DNA from: a virus
Direction: 5' to 3' (one strand)
Virus record (IMG/VR): IMGVR_UViG_3300010373_000062
Span: 1-47,747 of that record
DNA: 47,747 nucleotides
Both the position numbers and the translations under genes were made by a program. Shown piece after piece: positions 25,059 to 33,666 of this stretch. The notes under the pieces were generated by a model. That model saw only the letters and a list, made by a program, of their open reading frames with translations. It had not been told where the DNA came from and did no database searches. Positions within the stretch are counted from its first letter, which is position 1. Every line of letters begins with the position of its first letter.

Positions 25059-25358
25059 TCACTCTGCGGTATAGGTGCGACGGCAGGACCGAATATGGAA
25101 GCCGGCGCCCCGCCCGAGCACGCGCGAGCAGTGCGGGCAGACCACCGGGAGCGGCGACGCCAGGCGATCGGGCGTTGCAACAGGTGGTGCAACAGGCTCC
25201 GGGACCGGAGGCTCCGCCACTACCTGCCCTCGCCTGTCGATCGGCACGTAGTAGTACCGGCCATCATCGCCCAGCGCGGTGGGCCAATCATTCCGCGGAG
25301 CGTCGGCGGACCGCAAGCGGGACAGTGCCCGCCTGCGCCCGGGAAGAACGTCGCTCAC
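25059..25358 (-). CDS. small protein with C-terminal zinc-finger-like motif
   Basis: A 99-residue protein whose GTG start overlaps the upstream stop (GTGA). It is basic at the N-terminus and has a Tyr-rich piece (GDDGRYYYVPIDRRG), a Pro/Val/Ala linker (PPVPEPVAPPVATP) and a final C-x2-C ... H-x3-C group (VVCPHCSRVLGRG, FHIRSC) that could bind zinc. The frame can be extended far upstream, but that part overlaps two real genes. Function unknown; it lies between capsid and adaptor genes. Confidence 0.65.
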   Translation of the reverse strand: MSDVLPGRRRALSRLRSADAPRNDWPTALGDDGRYYYVPIDRRGQVVAEPPVPEPVAPPVATPDRLASPLPVVCPHCSRVLGRGAGFHIRSCRRTYTAE

Positions 25359-25552
25359 TCCTCGCGATACACGCTCATGCCGCGCGGCTTGTAGCCGGCG
25401 GATGCGGGAACCGAGCCCTGATTGTGCGGGGCGACGCTCCGCGCCAGCGGGCCGGAACTGGCCTGCGCCACCACGGGAGCGCCCCGGCCCGGGCTCTTGC
25501 CCGTGCGTTCGGTGTGTCGCGGCGAACCGAGAGACCCACGCCTCTTTGCCAT
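25355..25552 (-). CDS. small basic protein between capsid and adaptor genes
   Basis: A 65-residue basic protein (MAKRRGSLGSPRHTERTGKS, then SVPASAGYKPRGMSVYREE). The ATG at 25552 is preferred over one 6 bp upstream because AGGAG lies seven bases before it. The stop is shared with the next start in a GTGA overlap. Similar small Lys/Arg-rich ORFs are common beside capsid genes, but no function is known. Confidence 0.65.
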   Translation of the reverse strand: MAKRRGSLGSPRHTERTGKSPGRGAPVVAQASSGPLARSVAPHNQGSVPASAGYKPRGMSVYREE

Positions 25553-25605
25553 GTCCATTCTCCTGAAAGGGAAGCGGGGGCCGAAGCCCCCGCGAGTGCC
25601 GATGC

Positions 25606-26031
25606 CTAGGCGTCCATCGTGTAGGAGACCTTGAGGCGGACGCTGCCCGCCGCGAAGGTCGCCGCCACCGCATGCACCAGCACCTGGATGGTGGTCCGCG
25701 CCGCGTAGGTGTAGCCCAGGACACCCTTGACGTTGATCGTCTGCGGCGCCGTCGTTGCGGTCTGCGCGTTGGTCGAAGCGGCGATGAACCGCTGCGCCGC
25801 ACTGGCGTCCCCGACATCAAGCGTCAGGGTCGGCGAGCCGTTGGTGTCCAGCCGATCGCTGTCCAGCGTGACGCCGGTCACGATCGCGCCGGGCGGCAGA
25901 TCGACCACCTGCCACACGTCGTTGATGGTGGGCGCCGACGCAATCGCGATGGTGCGGATCACGTGGATCGCGCCGGTGGGCAGGAACTTCGGCTGCACTC
26001 CGGCAGCGCGGAAGTCAGTGGTGGTTGCCAT
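25606..26031 (-). CDS. putative head decoration/stabilisation protein
   Basis: A 141-residue beta-rich protein (TTTDFRAAGVQPKFLPTGAI, LPPGAIVTGVTLDSD, SPTLTLDVGDASAAQRFI, VKGVLGYTYAARTTIQVLVH). The ATG has a strong site (AGGAGGG, seven bases upstream). It directly follows the major capsid gene, the usual slot for a decoration or capsid-cementing protein, and in other phages of this layout a protein of this size does that. The role is inferred from order and fold pattern only. Confidence 0.7.
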   Translation of the reverse strand: MATTTDFRAAGVQPKFLPTGAIHVIRTIAIASAPTINDVWQVVDLPPGAIVTGVTLDSDRLDTNGSPTLTLDVGDASAAQRFIAASTNAQTATTAPQTINVKGVLGYTYAARTTIQVLVHAVAATFAAGSVRLKVSYTMDA

Positions 26032-26044
26032 GTGTCAGCCCTCC

Positions 26045-27121
26045 TTAGTGCTGGACGGCATAGGACGAGGCGACGATGGTCGCGAAGTCCATCGAGTTGT
26101 AAACCGTCTTCTTCATGCCGTAGATCGCACCGGACGAAACGCCGAGCTCGTTCTCGTAGTCAAAGAGCTCCTCGACCCAGGTGTGGTTCTCCGGGCCGTT
26201 GTCGCGGCCGAAGGCCAGCATGAGCGACTGCGCACCGCAGAACACGTTGCGGCGCACCGTGCTGATCGCCACGGGACCGGAGGGATTGTAGCCCGTGGTC
26301 ACGCGGGTATCGGCATGCAGGATCACGCCGTTGTACACGCCCAGCGCGCCGGTCAGCAGCGGGTTGTCCTTGATCATCCCGCCGGTCATCTCGGCCTTCT
26401 GGATGTCCACCCACTGGCCGGTGTTGGTATTGGAGCGAATGTCCGTCACCACATACGGATGCACGAAGCAGACGTACCAATCGTTGCCGTTCACCCGCAC
26501 CGGCTTGATCGCCGGGGTGAGGGTGCGTGCGCGCTCGACGCACTTGTCCAGCATCGCCAGCGTGAAGGTGTTGCCGGAGCCGAGCCCACTGTCATCGGCC
26601 GTGCCGGCCACGTTGACGTAGTGGGCCGCGTCCGGCGCGACGGGCGCGTTGTTCCCGGTATAGTTGGTCGATCCGGTCGCGAGGTAGGCCGGCTCGGCAA
26701 CGTTCCCGCAGAGCTGATTGAAGAAGACCGCGTCGTAGCGGTTCCTCCACCAGTCCACGAGGCCGTCGAGCGACTCCTGCCGAATGTCGAACGGCACGCG
26801 CTGCTGCGACATGCGGCCCGAGCTGCGCACGGCATGGCGAAGCTGGTTTAGCAGCACGGCATCGCTGTAGGTGGTCAGCGACTCCTCGTTGCCTTCCAGG
26901 GTGCCGTCGCCCTGCACGCCGGCGCCGGTGAGCTGCATGCGCAGGCCATAGGTGATCTTGTCACCAGATGCCTTGCGCAGTTCGTCCTTGACCTGCACCA
27001 GATCATTCGAGGTCTTGCCGACGAACTTGTTGAACCAGGTCTGCTTGAGTGCCTCAACCGAGAGCTTCTTGCTCCACAGCTTGACGGCAAGGGGGTCATT
27101 GACCCCGTAAGTGGTTTCCAA
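26045..27121 (-). CDS. major capsid protein, N4-gp56 family
   Basis: A 358-residue protein with the conserved N4-gp56 family layout: TYGVNDPLAVKLWSKKLSVE, then GDKITYGLRMQLTGAGVQGD, then LLNQLRHAVRSSGRMSQQRV, VFFNQLCGN, and the C-terminal FCGAQSLMLAFGRDN and WVEELFDYENELGVSSG. It assembles the HK97-fold shell. The first codon in frame is TTG at 27121 with only a weak GGGA eight bases upstream; no ATG or GTG lies in frame before it. That is odd for the most highly expressed gene. The homing endonuclease gene sits right upstream and may have altered the leader. Family assignment is confident. Confidence 0.9.
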   Translation of the reverse strand: METTYGVNDPLAVKLWSKKLSVEALKQTWFNKFVGKTSNDLVQVKDELRKASGDKITYGLRMQLTGAGVQGDGTLEGNEESLTTYSDAVLLNQLRHAVRSSGRMSQQRVPFDIRQESLDGLVDWWRNRYDAVFFNQLCGNVAEPAYLATGSTNYTGNNAPVAPDAAHYVNVAGTADDSGLGSGNTFTLAMLDKCVERARTLTPAIKPVRVNGNDWYVCFVHPYVVTDIRSNTNTGQWVDIQKAEMTGGMIKDNPLLTGALGVYNGVILHADTRVTTGYNPSGPVAISTVRRNVFCGAQSLMLAFGRDNGPENHTWVEELFDYENELGVSSGAIYGMKKTVYNSMDFATIVASSYAVQH

Positions 27122-27223
27122 AGGAGTGATCCCATCGTCATGGATTGCGCGATGCGGCCTTTCGGGCCGAAGCGCTCCGATGACGCAGGAGCGAACGCGA
27201 ACTCCCGAGTTAGCGTGCCGGGA
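27122..27223. promoter_or_regulatory. leader of the capsid gene with a small hairpin
   Basis: This 102-bp gap separates the capsid gene from the homing endonuclease. It has a 5-bp GC stem (CGGCC/GGCCG, 27155-27169) with a five-base loop and no U-run. It could structure the capsid mRNA leader; no promoter is clear. Confidence 0.3.
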
Positions 27224-27784
27224 TCACGAACGGCGTTTCCCTTGTCGAATTAGGGAGACCATCGCGGGGGAAATGCCGAATGTCCGCGCAATCTCAACGC
27301 CGGCTGCCGTTGAAGCCTTAACCAACGCTACGTCGGCAGCAGAAAGGCGAGCGTTCCTTCTATTCCTTTCGGTCAAGTCGGGCCGCTTTTGTCCGGCCTT
27401 GGCCGTGGCGATTTTTAAGCGCGTTTCCGCGCTGTAGAAGCGGCCCTCGCTTGCTCGGCTCAACCGACTCTTCGTTGCGTCGGTATGCTTAAATCCAGGC
27501 GCGCCGGTACCACCGGAACACACATTGAATAGCCGAGCTCCCGCAGACCGAAAGGCGGCAATCCACCTGGCCTCAGCCTGCATACCATCGGCTGGATCAC
27601 GTTCTAGAATGACGATCGTTGGCCGCTTGTTATGAAGCCATTGATGAAGGCGTGGATTGCGAGCGGCCATTGACGGGACGGATAGTTGACTAAGCCGCTG
27701 TCGCGGAGATTGCGTGGTGACTCCTATGTAGCGGACCACACCAGATTGCGGGTCAGCAAAAGCGTAAACGGTCCAGGCTTTCAT
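27224..27784 (-). CDS. GIY-YIG homing endonuclease with NUMOD3-like region
   Basis: A 186-residue protein. The catalytic domain has VYA at 6-8, YIG at 19-21, a possible arginine in SPRQR, Glu71 in QAEARW and Asn87 in LFNVCSGG. A NUMOD3-type DNA-binding repeat follows (PGFKHTDATKSRLSRASEGR, then YSAETRLKIATAKAGQKRP). A C-terminal HTH-like end contains GVEIARTFGISPAMVSLIRQ. Such free-standing nucleases cut a site in or near the gene they border and spread with it. It is wedged between the capsid and scaffold genes, with base composition lower in GC than its neighbours. It is probably mobile and selfish and not needed by the phage. Confidence 0.88.
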   Translation of the reverse strand: MKAWTVYAFADPQSGVVRYIGVTTQSPRQRLSQLSVPSMAARNPRLHQWLHNKRPTIVILERDPADGMQAEARWIAAFRSAGARLFNVCSGGTGAPGFKHTDATKSRLSRASEGRFYSAETRLKIATAKAGQKRPDLTERNRRNARLSAADVALVKASTAAGVEIARTFGISPAMVSLIRQGKRRS

Positions 27785-27829
27785 ACCCGGAATTTACACC
27801 GTAATTCACTCCATGTGCAAGCGGCGTCT

Positions 27830-28759
27830 CTAGCCGCCCATCAGCGCCCGATATTCCTCGGGATTTTCGTGCTCCCACTTGGCGAATTGCGCGGGAGACA
27901 TTTCAAGCAACCGCTGCGGCGTCATCTTCGTGGGAGGCGCCGCGCCCGCACCGCCGATCCCGGCAGCCTTGGCCTGCCCGCGCGCGATGCGGTCCGCCTG
28001 TTCCACAAGGTTCGGTGCCGGAGTAGCGGCCGGGGCGGCCTTCTCGGCCGGCTTGTCCTCGGCCTTCGTGTAGCCGCGCGCCTTGGCCGTGTCGTAAATC
28101 ATCTTCGCGAAGTTGCCGTTGTTGCGCACGGCATGGATTGCGATGCCAAGCACGTCCTGCGTCAGTGCCGGGATGATCTGATGCTCCGGCATTCCAAGCG
28201 CCCTAAGCTCAGCGGTGCGGCGCTCGCGCAGGAACTCGCTGGCCGCGGCGTAGTCCGGCGTCTCGCGCTGGAACTCGACCTCATGCGCCCGGCTCAGATT
28301 GGCGATCTGGTCCATCTGCGCCCGCTGCTGGGCCTGCGCGTCCTGCGCATCCTTCCACGCCTTGAGGTCTGAGATTTCCTTCGCGGTGACGCCAAACTTG
28401 GCCTTGACGAACCCTTCCGGGTCCTGGCCGAACTCCGGCACCGCCGGATCAGCCGGCTTGGCCTCCGGCGCGGGCTGCTTACCGGCGAGAAGGCCCTGTA
28501 GCTGGCCCTCGATCAGCCGCAGCTTGTCGGCAATTTCGCGCCGCTTGGTGCGCTCCTCGTGCAGCGCCGACAGGGGAACGTATTTCTCGGGCTCCTGCGC
28601 CTTTTCCGGTGCGGCGGCTGCCGGAGTGGCCCCTGCCGCCCCCGCGCCTTCGGCGGGCGCCTCCGGGGTCGCTACGGGGTCCTTTTCGGGCGCCGGGATC
28701 GCGGCCTCGCCGCGAGACTCAAAATAGGCCGTTTCCTCTTTGGAGAGGGTTTCGCTCAT
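27830..28759 (-). CDS. scaffolding protein
   Basis: A 309-residue acidic, highly charged and Ala/Pro/Glu-rich protein (EGAGAAGATPAAAAPEK, KYVPLSALHEERTKRREIA, LIEGQLQGLLAGKQ). Its coiled-coil centre and helical C-terminus (TPQRLLEMSPAQFAKWEHEN) match scaffolding proteins that lie next to the capsid gene in P22- and N4-gp56-type heads. It precedes the capsid gene in transcription order, with the homing endonuclease inserted between them. No protease motif is seen. Confidence 0.82.
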   Translation of the reverse strand: MSETLSKEETAYFESRGEAAIPAPEKDPVATPEAPAEGAGAAGATPAAAAPEKAQEPEKYVPLSALHEERTKRREIADKLRLIEGQLQGLLAGKQPAPEAKPADPAVPEFGQDPEGFVKAKFGVTAKEISDLKAWKDAQDAQAQQRAQMDQIANLSRAHEVEFQRETPDYAAASEFLRERRTAELRALGMPEHQIIPALTQDVLGIAIHAVRNNGNFAKMIYDTAKARGYTKAEDKPAEKAAPAATPAPNLVEQADRIARGQAKAAGIGGAGAAPPTKMTPQRLLEMSPAQFAKWEHENPEEYRALMGG

Positions 28760-29064
28760 GGATCACCAGTGGAATGCCAGCGAACGGCGCTGGCGACCGT
28801 AACCCCGCTAGCCGGCGGGGGCGGGAACGTATGATGGCAAAGATGAGCAGTTTATTATTTCACCTCGGTCATGCTCAGGACCGGTAGGGGCCATTAAGTG
28901 GTCCAATCGGCCAGAGGACTGACCAGTCTCAGCCACCGCAGCAGCCTTGACCTATCCTCCACCCTCCCACGCCCGCGCACCCCACATTGATGCGCAGTAT
29001 CATTTCCCCCTCGACTCGTGCCGCCATCCCACGGCGGCAATCCTATTGCGCAGATGTTCCCGTC
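28760..29064. other. 305-bp gene-free stretch between portal/scaffold blocks
   Basis: It lies upstream of the scaffold gene and downstream of the small gene at 29065. It contains an inverted repeat at 29020-29038 (GCCGCC and GGCGGC, seven-base loop) without a U-run, and an AT-rich patch near 28850-28862. A promoter for the scaffold and capsid genes is likely here but I cannot place one. Confidence 0.45.
29020..29038. terminator. possible hairpin after small gene, weak terminator
   Basis: Six-base GC arms with a seven-base loop (ATCCCAC on the plus strand). It lies 27 bp beyond the stop of the minus-strand small gene. It lacks a U-tract, so it might slow rather than end transcription. Confidence 0.25.
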
Positions 29065-29247
29065 TTACTGCATCGTCGCGACCCGCGCAATGAACCGCTG
29101 TGCTTGTTCGATCGGAATACCGCAGTCCTCTACCGTCACCGCCCGAAAGCGGCTTCCGTCATCGGTGCGCTCCGTGGCTCCATCTCGGATCATCAACGCG
29201 AAGTGGCGTCCTGCCTCATCCCGGAACGCCATGACAAGGCATGTCAC
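29065..29247 (-). CDS. small protein after the portal gene
   Basis: A 60-residue protein. The GTG start overlaps the portal stop (GTGA); an in-frame ATG five codons later (29232) is possible. Sequence is RDEAGRHFALMIRDGATERT, then FRAVTVEDCGIPIEQAQRF. It looks like a small soluble alpha/beta protein of unknown role. It is the last gene before the gap ahead of the scaffold. Confidence 0.6.
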   Translation of the reverse strand: MTCLVMAFRDEAGRHFALMIRDGATERTDDGSRFRAVTVEDCGIPIEQAQRFIARVATMQ

Positions 29248-31445
29248 TGCGCCGCCCCCGCTTGCTGCGGCTGGTTCAGCGCGGTGTGGGCCTGCACCGC
29301 AGCGCCCATGTCATTCCGAGCCGCGTCCTGCTGCGCCATCGCCTGATCGTGCGACTGCCCAGCGGCATCGAGCATCGCGCCATGCACGTCCATCGCTTGG
29401 TCATGCGCCTGTTGCTGCGCGCCCAGCAGCGCGTCCACGGCCTGCATAAGCTGCTGATACCTCACGTCGTCAGCCTGCACCCCAGCATCTTGCAGCGAGT
29501 TCAGCGCTTCGGCCCGAAGCTGCTCAATCCGCGCCGCCTGTTCCTGCGCGTCAAGCTGCATCTTGGCCGGAAGCAACTGCGTCTCGGCCGATACCTTCGC
29601 GGCTTGCGCCTGATGAAGCTGCGCCTTGGCCTGCTCGGTCCGCACCCCAGCCTGAATGCGAGGATCGGACTGCTGACCCTGCTGCGCCTGCTGCATCTGA
29701 CTCTTGAGCTTGGAAATCAGCGTGACCGGCAGCGGTGCGAACTCAAGCAGCGTCATCATCACCTGGGGCGGAATCTGCATCCGCGCCAGGATCGGGAATA
29801 GCGTCGTCAACGCAGCCCAGGTCCGATCCTTCATGTTCGGCGAGGTCGGGGTATCGTCCACGATCACGTCGTACTCGCCGAGCGTCTTATCCCGGCTCAA
29901 CGGCACATATTGCGCCTCGTCATCGCCACCGATGCGGATCAGCCGATCGTCGGAAATGTATTCCTGGATCAGCCATAGCATCAGCCGGCCTTGCTCTTTC
30001 CGGTATCGGCGCAGCGCGTTGAACAGGTCCGCAAAGATCGTCATGGCCGACTGCTTGCGCTGCATCTCGACGATGCCAGGCTGCATCCGGTCGGCCTGCC
30101 CCATCATCTCGGGATTGGCCCCGATCACGCCAGGGATGCTCTCGATCGCAAACTGCATGAGCTGCTGCAAGCCGGTCGGGAACACCATCGGCGGTTTAGG
30201 CTGCACCTTCCCGCTGGCGCCCTCATTCACCCAACTCACCGCATCGGAATCGGCCCACGAATCCTCAAACTCGCGCGGGTTTTCGACCGCGCCGATCTCC
30301 ACCACAACGCCACCCTTGGCGTTGGTATTGATGATGTGCAACACCTGAGACAGCCACTTGTTGGCCCAACTCTGCGGGTCGCGCATCGGCCTGACGAGGC
30401 CGTAGTAGCACCGCTTCTTATGGTCGCGCTTGCCGGTGATCGCCTTGAAGCTGAAGCCTCCCTTTTCGTTACCGTCCGACAGCGACAGGATTTCGTTGCC
30501 CAGAATCGCCCGGCGATAGATACGACGCCGATCCTTGATCGCCTTGACCTCTTGCCCCTGCGCCTCGGCAATGGCCTCATAAATCTTGAACCGCTCCGGG
30601 TCGAGCTGCACCATGCGCTGCGTCTGCGGATCGGGCACGCGGTAGGCCACCGCATATTCCCACCATTCCGCCTCGACCATTCGCACATAATGCCGGGCGC
30701 GGTCGGTCCGATTGGACTGATCATTGCGATAGAACGGCGCCTCGCGCGCATTGTGCGGACTATCGGCATTCTCGGCAGCGTCGCGCGCCCACGCCGCATC
30801 CAATTCATCATCTGACCGGGCATCTGGCGCCAGGGCACGCGCCGCATCGATCGGCACGTCTTGCGCATAGAAGATGATCCGCGCATCGGCATAATTCGCT
30901 CGCCGCGCGGCCGGATCGGGATATATGCCGAGCACGTCGCGACGCTCGATCTGGATCATCCCGTCCGGGTCTAGCTCGTAGTTGAGCTTGGTCTGTGTCC
31001 ACCCCTCTCCGGTGATCACGCAATCGCGAAACGCCTCGCTCTCCTCGTCCTCAGCATCGGTTTCGTCGCGGACCCACATCGCGGCCGAAGTCAGCAATTC
31101 GTTCACACCCGACTTGCCAAGCGTGCGCGGAATGTAACGGACTTCCTGGCGATTGTTGATTTCCAGGCCCGACACGCCATCCACGAACGGGCCGACCCGG
31201 TTGAACGTCACGCTCGGCCGCCCCTGACGAGTCAGAACCTCAGTATCCTCGCTCGACCATTGATGGCCGGCAACGAAGGCAAAATCCTGCTCGGCTTCCT
31301 CGCGCCACGGCGTCCGGTGATCGCGGGCCGCCTTGAACTGCTCAATCAGCCAATCCAGCAGCGCGGAGTTTCGCCCGGACGCGGCGCGCGGTTCCTCGTC
31401 AGGTGCACCGTCGTTTGGCGTCTGCTGCGGGAGCGCGTCGGACAT
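29244..31445 (-). CDS. portal protein, P22 type
   Basis: A 733-residue portal. It starts with a region rich in helices (LLDWLIEQFKAARDHRTPW, REEAEQDFAFVAGHQW) and has the conserved SVTFNRVGPFVDGVSGLEIN and the core RCYYGLVRPMRDPQSWANKW. It ends in a long Gln/Ala-rich coiled tail (LHQAQAAKVSAETQLLP, DALLGAQQQAHDQAMDV) like the barrel/crown of P22 portals. It forms the dodecameric ring that carries the terminase and later the adaptor. Its length is close to P22 gp1 (725 residues). ATG start, just past a TAG with a three-base spacer. Confidence 0.9.
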   Translation of the reverse strand: MSDALPQQTPNDGAPDEEPRAASGRNSALLDWLIEQFKAARDHRTPWREEAEQDFAFVAGHQWSSEDTEVLTRQGRPSVTFNRVGPFVDGVSGLEINNRQEVRYIPRTLGKSGVNELLTSAAMWVRDETDAEDEESEAFRDCVITGEGWTQTKLNYELDPDGMIQIERRDVLGIYPDPAARRANYADARIIFYAQDVPIDAARALAPDARSDDELDAAWARDAAENADSPHNAREAPFYRNDQSNRTDRARHYVRMVEAEWWEYAVAYRVPDPQTQRMVQLDPERFKIYEAIAEAQGQEVKAIKDRRRIYRRAILGNEILSLSDGNEKGGFSFKAITGKRDHKKRCYYGLVRPMRDPQSWANKWLSQVLHIINTNAKGGVVVEIGAVENPREFEDSWADSDAVSWVNEGASGKVQPKPPMVFPTGLQQLMQFAIESIPGVIGANPEMMGQADRMQPGIVEMQRKQSAMTIFADLFNALRRYRKEQGRLMLWLIQEYISDDRLIRIGGDDEAQYVPLSRDKTLGEYDVIVDDTPTSPNMKDRTWAALTTLFPILARMQIPPQVMMTLLEFAPLPVTLISKLKSQMQQAQQGQQSDPRIQAGVRTEQAKAQLHQAQAAKVSAETQLLPAKMQLDAQEQAARIEQLRAEALNSLQDAGVQADDVRYQQLMQAVDALLGAQQQAHDQAMDVHGAMLDAAGQSHDQAMAQQDAARNDMGAAVQAHTALNQPQQAGAAQ

Positions 31446-31448
31446 CCA

Positions 31449-31697
31449 CTAGGCCGACAGTTGCCGGCGCATCTCCGATCCGAGGGCCGCGGCGACTTCG
31501 GGCCAGTGCTGCGGGGGCGCGCTCGCCTTGACCAGCGCGCACAGCACGGTGCCGAGCGCCGCGATCATGTCGCCCGGCTTGCTGCGGCCCGTGTCAACCT
31601 CCGTGATGGCGCGCGCATAGGACGCGACCAGATCGGCGCTGTTGCTGGTTCGCATGTAGGTGCTGAACCGCTCGGCTTCGCGGGAGAGTTCGGTCAC
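31449..31697 (-). CDS. small protein between portal and coiled-coil gene
   Basis: An 82-residue helical protein (MTELSREAERFSTYMRTSN, SYARAITEVDTGRSKPGD, AALGTVLCALVKASAPP, WPEVAAALGSEMRRQLSA). GTG start overlapping the upstream stop (GTGA). Function unknown; packaging-cluster position only. Confidence 0.65.
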   Translation of the reverse strand: MTELSREAERFSTYMRTSNSADLVASYARAITEVDTGRSKPGDMIAALGTVLCALVKASAPPQHWPEVAAALGSEMRRQLSA

Positions 31698-32236
31698 TGG
31701 TCGCCGCCATGCGGCTTGCGCGTGGCGATAGAACCAAATGCATTTGCAAACTGGTTCTGCTTCATGTTCTGTATATACTCGCGATTATACGAGTTGATGT
31801 CGGACACCTGGGCGTTGCTCCACGCAGCGCCATGGGCCGGATAAGACACACACTGCCTCTCCAACGCCTTGACACGCTGCCGCAGCTTCTCAATCTCTGC
31901 AAGCGCATCCGCTGTCGCACGGGCATTGCTGTTAGTCTTTTCCGAAGCGGCTCGGGCAGCGTTTTCGGCCGCTTGAATCTTGAGGGCCGTCAGCCGAAGT
32001 GCGCGAGCAGACTCCTCATTGATTCGTGCGACTGCCCTGCGAGCGATTGCGGCCGCGGTCGGCTTCCTCTTGGGCTTTTTCGCATCCTGATCGACGGCTG
32101 CCAAAGCGGCTTCCAAAATATCTTCCGCGGCCTCGTCTGGCGTCGTCCAGCCATCATAGAGGCGATTGATCAGCTGTTCGATTACGCCACTGGCAGCATC
32201 CACCATAACCTGCGTAACTTCGATCTTCTCGCTCAT
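31694..32236 (-). CDS. coiled-coil protein of the packaging cluster
   Basis: A 180-residue protein. Residues 60-140 are a long charged coiled coil (RAVARINEESARALRLTALK, AENAARAASEKTNSNARATA, LAEIEKLRQRVKALERQCV), following an acidic N-terminal helix. The ATG at 32236 overlaps the terminase stop (ATGA); a start four codons earlier at 32248 is also in frame. It may be a head-assembly accessory. No domain recognised. Confidence 0.65.
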   Translation of the reverse strand: MSEKIEVTQVMVDAASGVIEQLINRLYDGWTTPDEAAEDILEAALAAVDQDAKKPKRKPTAAAIARRAVARINEESARALRLTALKIQAAENAARAASEKTNSNARATADALAEIEKLRQRVKALERQCVSYPAHGAAWSNAQVSDINSYNREYIQNMKQNQFANAFGSIATRKPHGGDQ

Positions 32237-33666
32237 GCAGCCATCCATGTGGTTCCCCGCGGCGCGCGCCAGGACCGCCGGTAGCGATCGGGCGGCAACT
32301 CGCCGCCCCGCGCAAACCGCAGCATCATCAGGCCATAGCGCGTCGCGCTGATCAGATCGTCACGCTCTTTGACAAGCTTGCCATCATCGCGGTGATACAG
32401 GTCGAACTCGTCGAACCAGTCTTTCAGGTGCGCGAATACCTTGAGCCGATTGGTCTGCATCCGGTCGAGCATCTCGTAAACGCCGGCCTCAACACCGCTC
32501 CCGCGATCATCGACGAACTGCGCCCGATCGGCCAGCATCTTGAGGCCCTGGCGCTTGTAGAGGTCGGCAAGCTGCTCGCCCGAGCCCTTGTCGTGCTGCA
32601 AGCCGTCGTGCGGCCAGGCCCACGGCAGATCACCGCCCCAGGCTTTGAGCGCGCCGGCATGCACGGCCGGGGTCTGCTCGCGCACCCGGTAGGCGTGGGT
32701 CACATAGACCGTATCAGACTCCCGATCGTGCGCCAGGCGCACCGCGGCGAAGGGATGATCCCACCCGAAATCCATTCCGCCGATCCGCGCCCAATGCTGC
32801 GGGATCGGGATAGGCGCACATTCTATCATCGTGCGAGGGAACGGGAACACACGCCCCGAACCCAAGATCGGAATGCCGCGGGTGCGCGCCTCGCGCTCAT
32901 GCGCTGGGTAGCTGTCGATGATCCGCTGGCGCTCAGCCACTGGAATATGCTCGGCATCGTCAATCGTCATGACGATATCGGAGCGGTCCGGCGATAGCTC
33001 CTTCAGGAACCGCATCACGACATCGGACACGCCGAGAAGCGGCGTAAAGGTCAGATAGACCATGCCGCCGGTCGCGTTGGTCCTGCTCAGCGCCTCGGTG
33101 TAGAGCGAGATATCCGGCTCCTCGTCGACCCAGATGCAGTCGAGCGTGTCACCATGCCAGCGTTCGCGGCCCTGATCGTAGCTCTTGAACGTCAAGTGGC
33201 TGAGCCCGCCGTTCACGTTTCGGACCCGGAGGCTTTCCACGGCATCCGGTACACCGCGCGCCGCGCTCAGACCGTCGATCGCAGCCTTGGGGACCATCCC
33301 CGTGCCGTGCGCGCCAGGCGGCCCGACAAGCACGCGCTGGACAGTATCGCGCACGGCCTGCCCAGACGGGCCGCCAGCCCAAGCCCGGATCGGCCGTTCC
33401 CATCGGCGCCCGGTCCACCACTGCGGATAGTCGCCCGTCAGATGATACGAAAGCTCGGCGCCGCCGCTCCAGGTCTTGCCGAGCTGATTGCCGGCCCGAA
33501 GCAGTCGCTCGCGATGGATTTTGCCGGCCGCATGGAATGCAAGCTGCTTGGGATAGGGCCGATACTCGCTAATGCGGTTTTCCGACCGCTTCCGCGCCAG
33601 TTCCAGCCTCGCCCGCGCCAGGAAATCCCCCGGTGAGATGTTCTGCAAGGGCCACAAGTCGCTCAA
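32233..33666 (-). CDS. terL: terminase large subunit
   Basis: A 477-residue packaging motor. The ATPase part has a Walker A GNQLGKT at 59-65 and a Walker B DCIWVDEEP around 176-184; the nuclease part has GGMDFGWDHP (Asp299) and later DDLISATRYGLMMLRF. It is P22/Sf6-like in length and order. It would cut concatemers and package DNA by a headful mechanism, though I cannot show pac behaviour here. The first codon in frame is TTG at 33666, which overlaps the preceding terminase-small-like gene by 98 bp; TTG or later starts are possible, so the N-terminal few residues are uncertain. Confidence 0.92.
   Translation of the reverse strand: MSDLWPLQNISPGDFLARARLELARKRSENRISEYRPYPKQLAFHAAGKIHRERLLRAGNQLGKTWSGGAELSYHLTGDYPQWWTGRRWERPIRAWAGGPSGQAVRDTVQRVLVGPPGAHGTGMVPKAAIDGLSAARGVPDAVESLRVRNVNGGLSHLTFKSYDQGRERWHGDTLDCIWVDEEPDISLYTEALSRTNATGGMVYLTFTPLLGVSDVVMRFLKELSPDRSDIVMTIDDAEHIPVAERQRIIDSYPAHEREARTRGIPILGSGRVFPFPRTMIECAPIPIPQHWARIGGMDFGWDHPFAAVRLAHDRESDTVYVTHAYRVREQTPAVHAGALKAWGGDLPWAWPHDGLQHDKGSGEQLADLYKRQGLKMLADRAQFVDDRGSGVEAGVYEMLDRMQTNRLKVFAHLKDWFDEFDLYHRDDGKLVKERDDLISATRYGLMMLRFARGGELPPDRYRRSWRAPRGTTWMAA

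Noticed and set aside
29020-29038. Strong intrinsic terminator
   Set aside because: The stem has no U-run on either strand, so it was kept only as a low-confidence hairpin.
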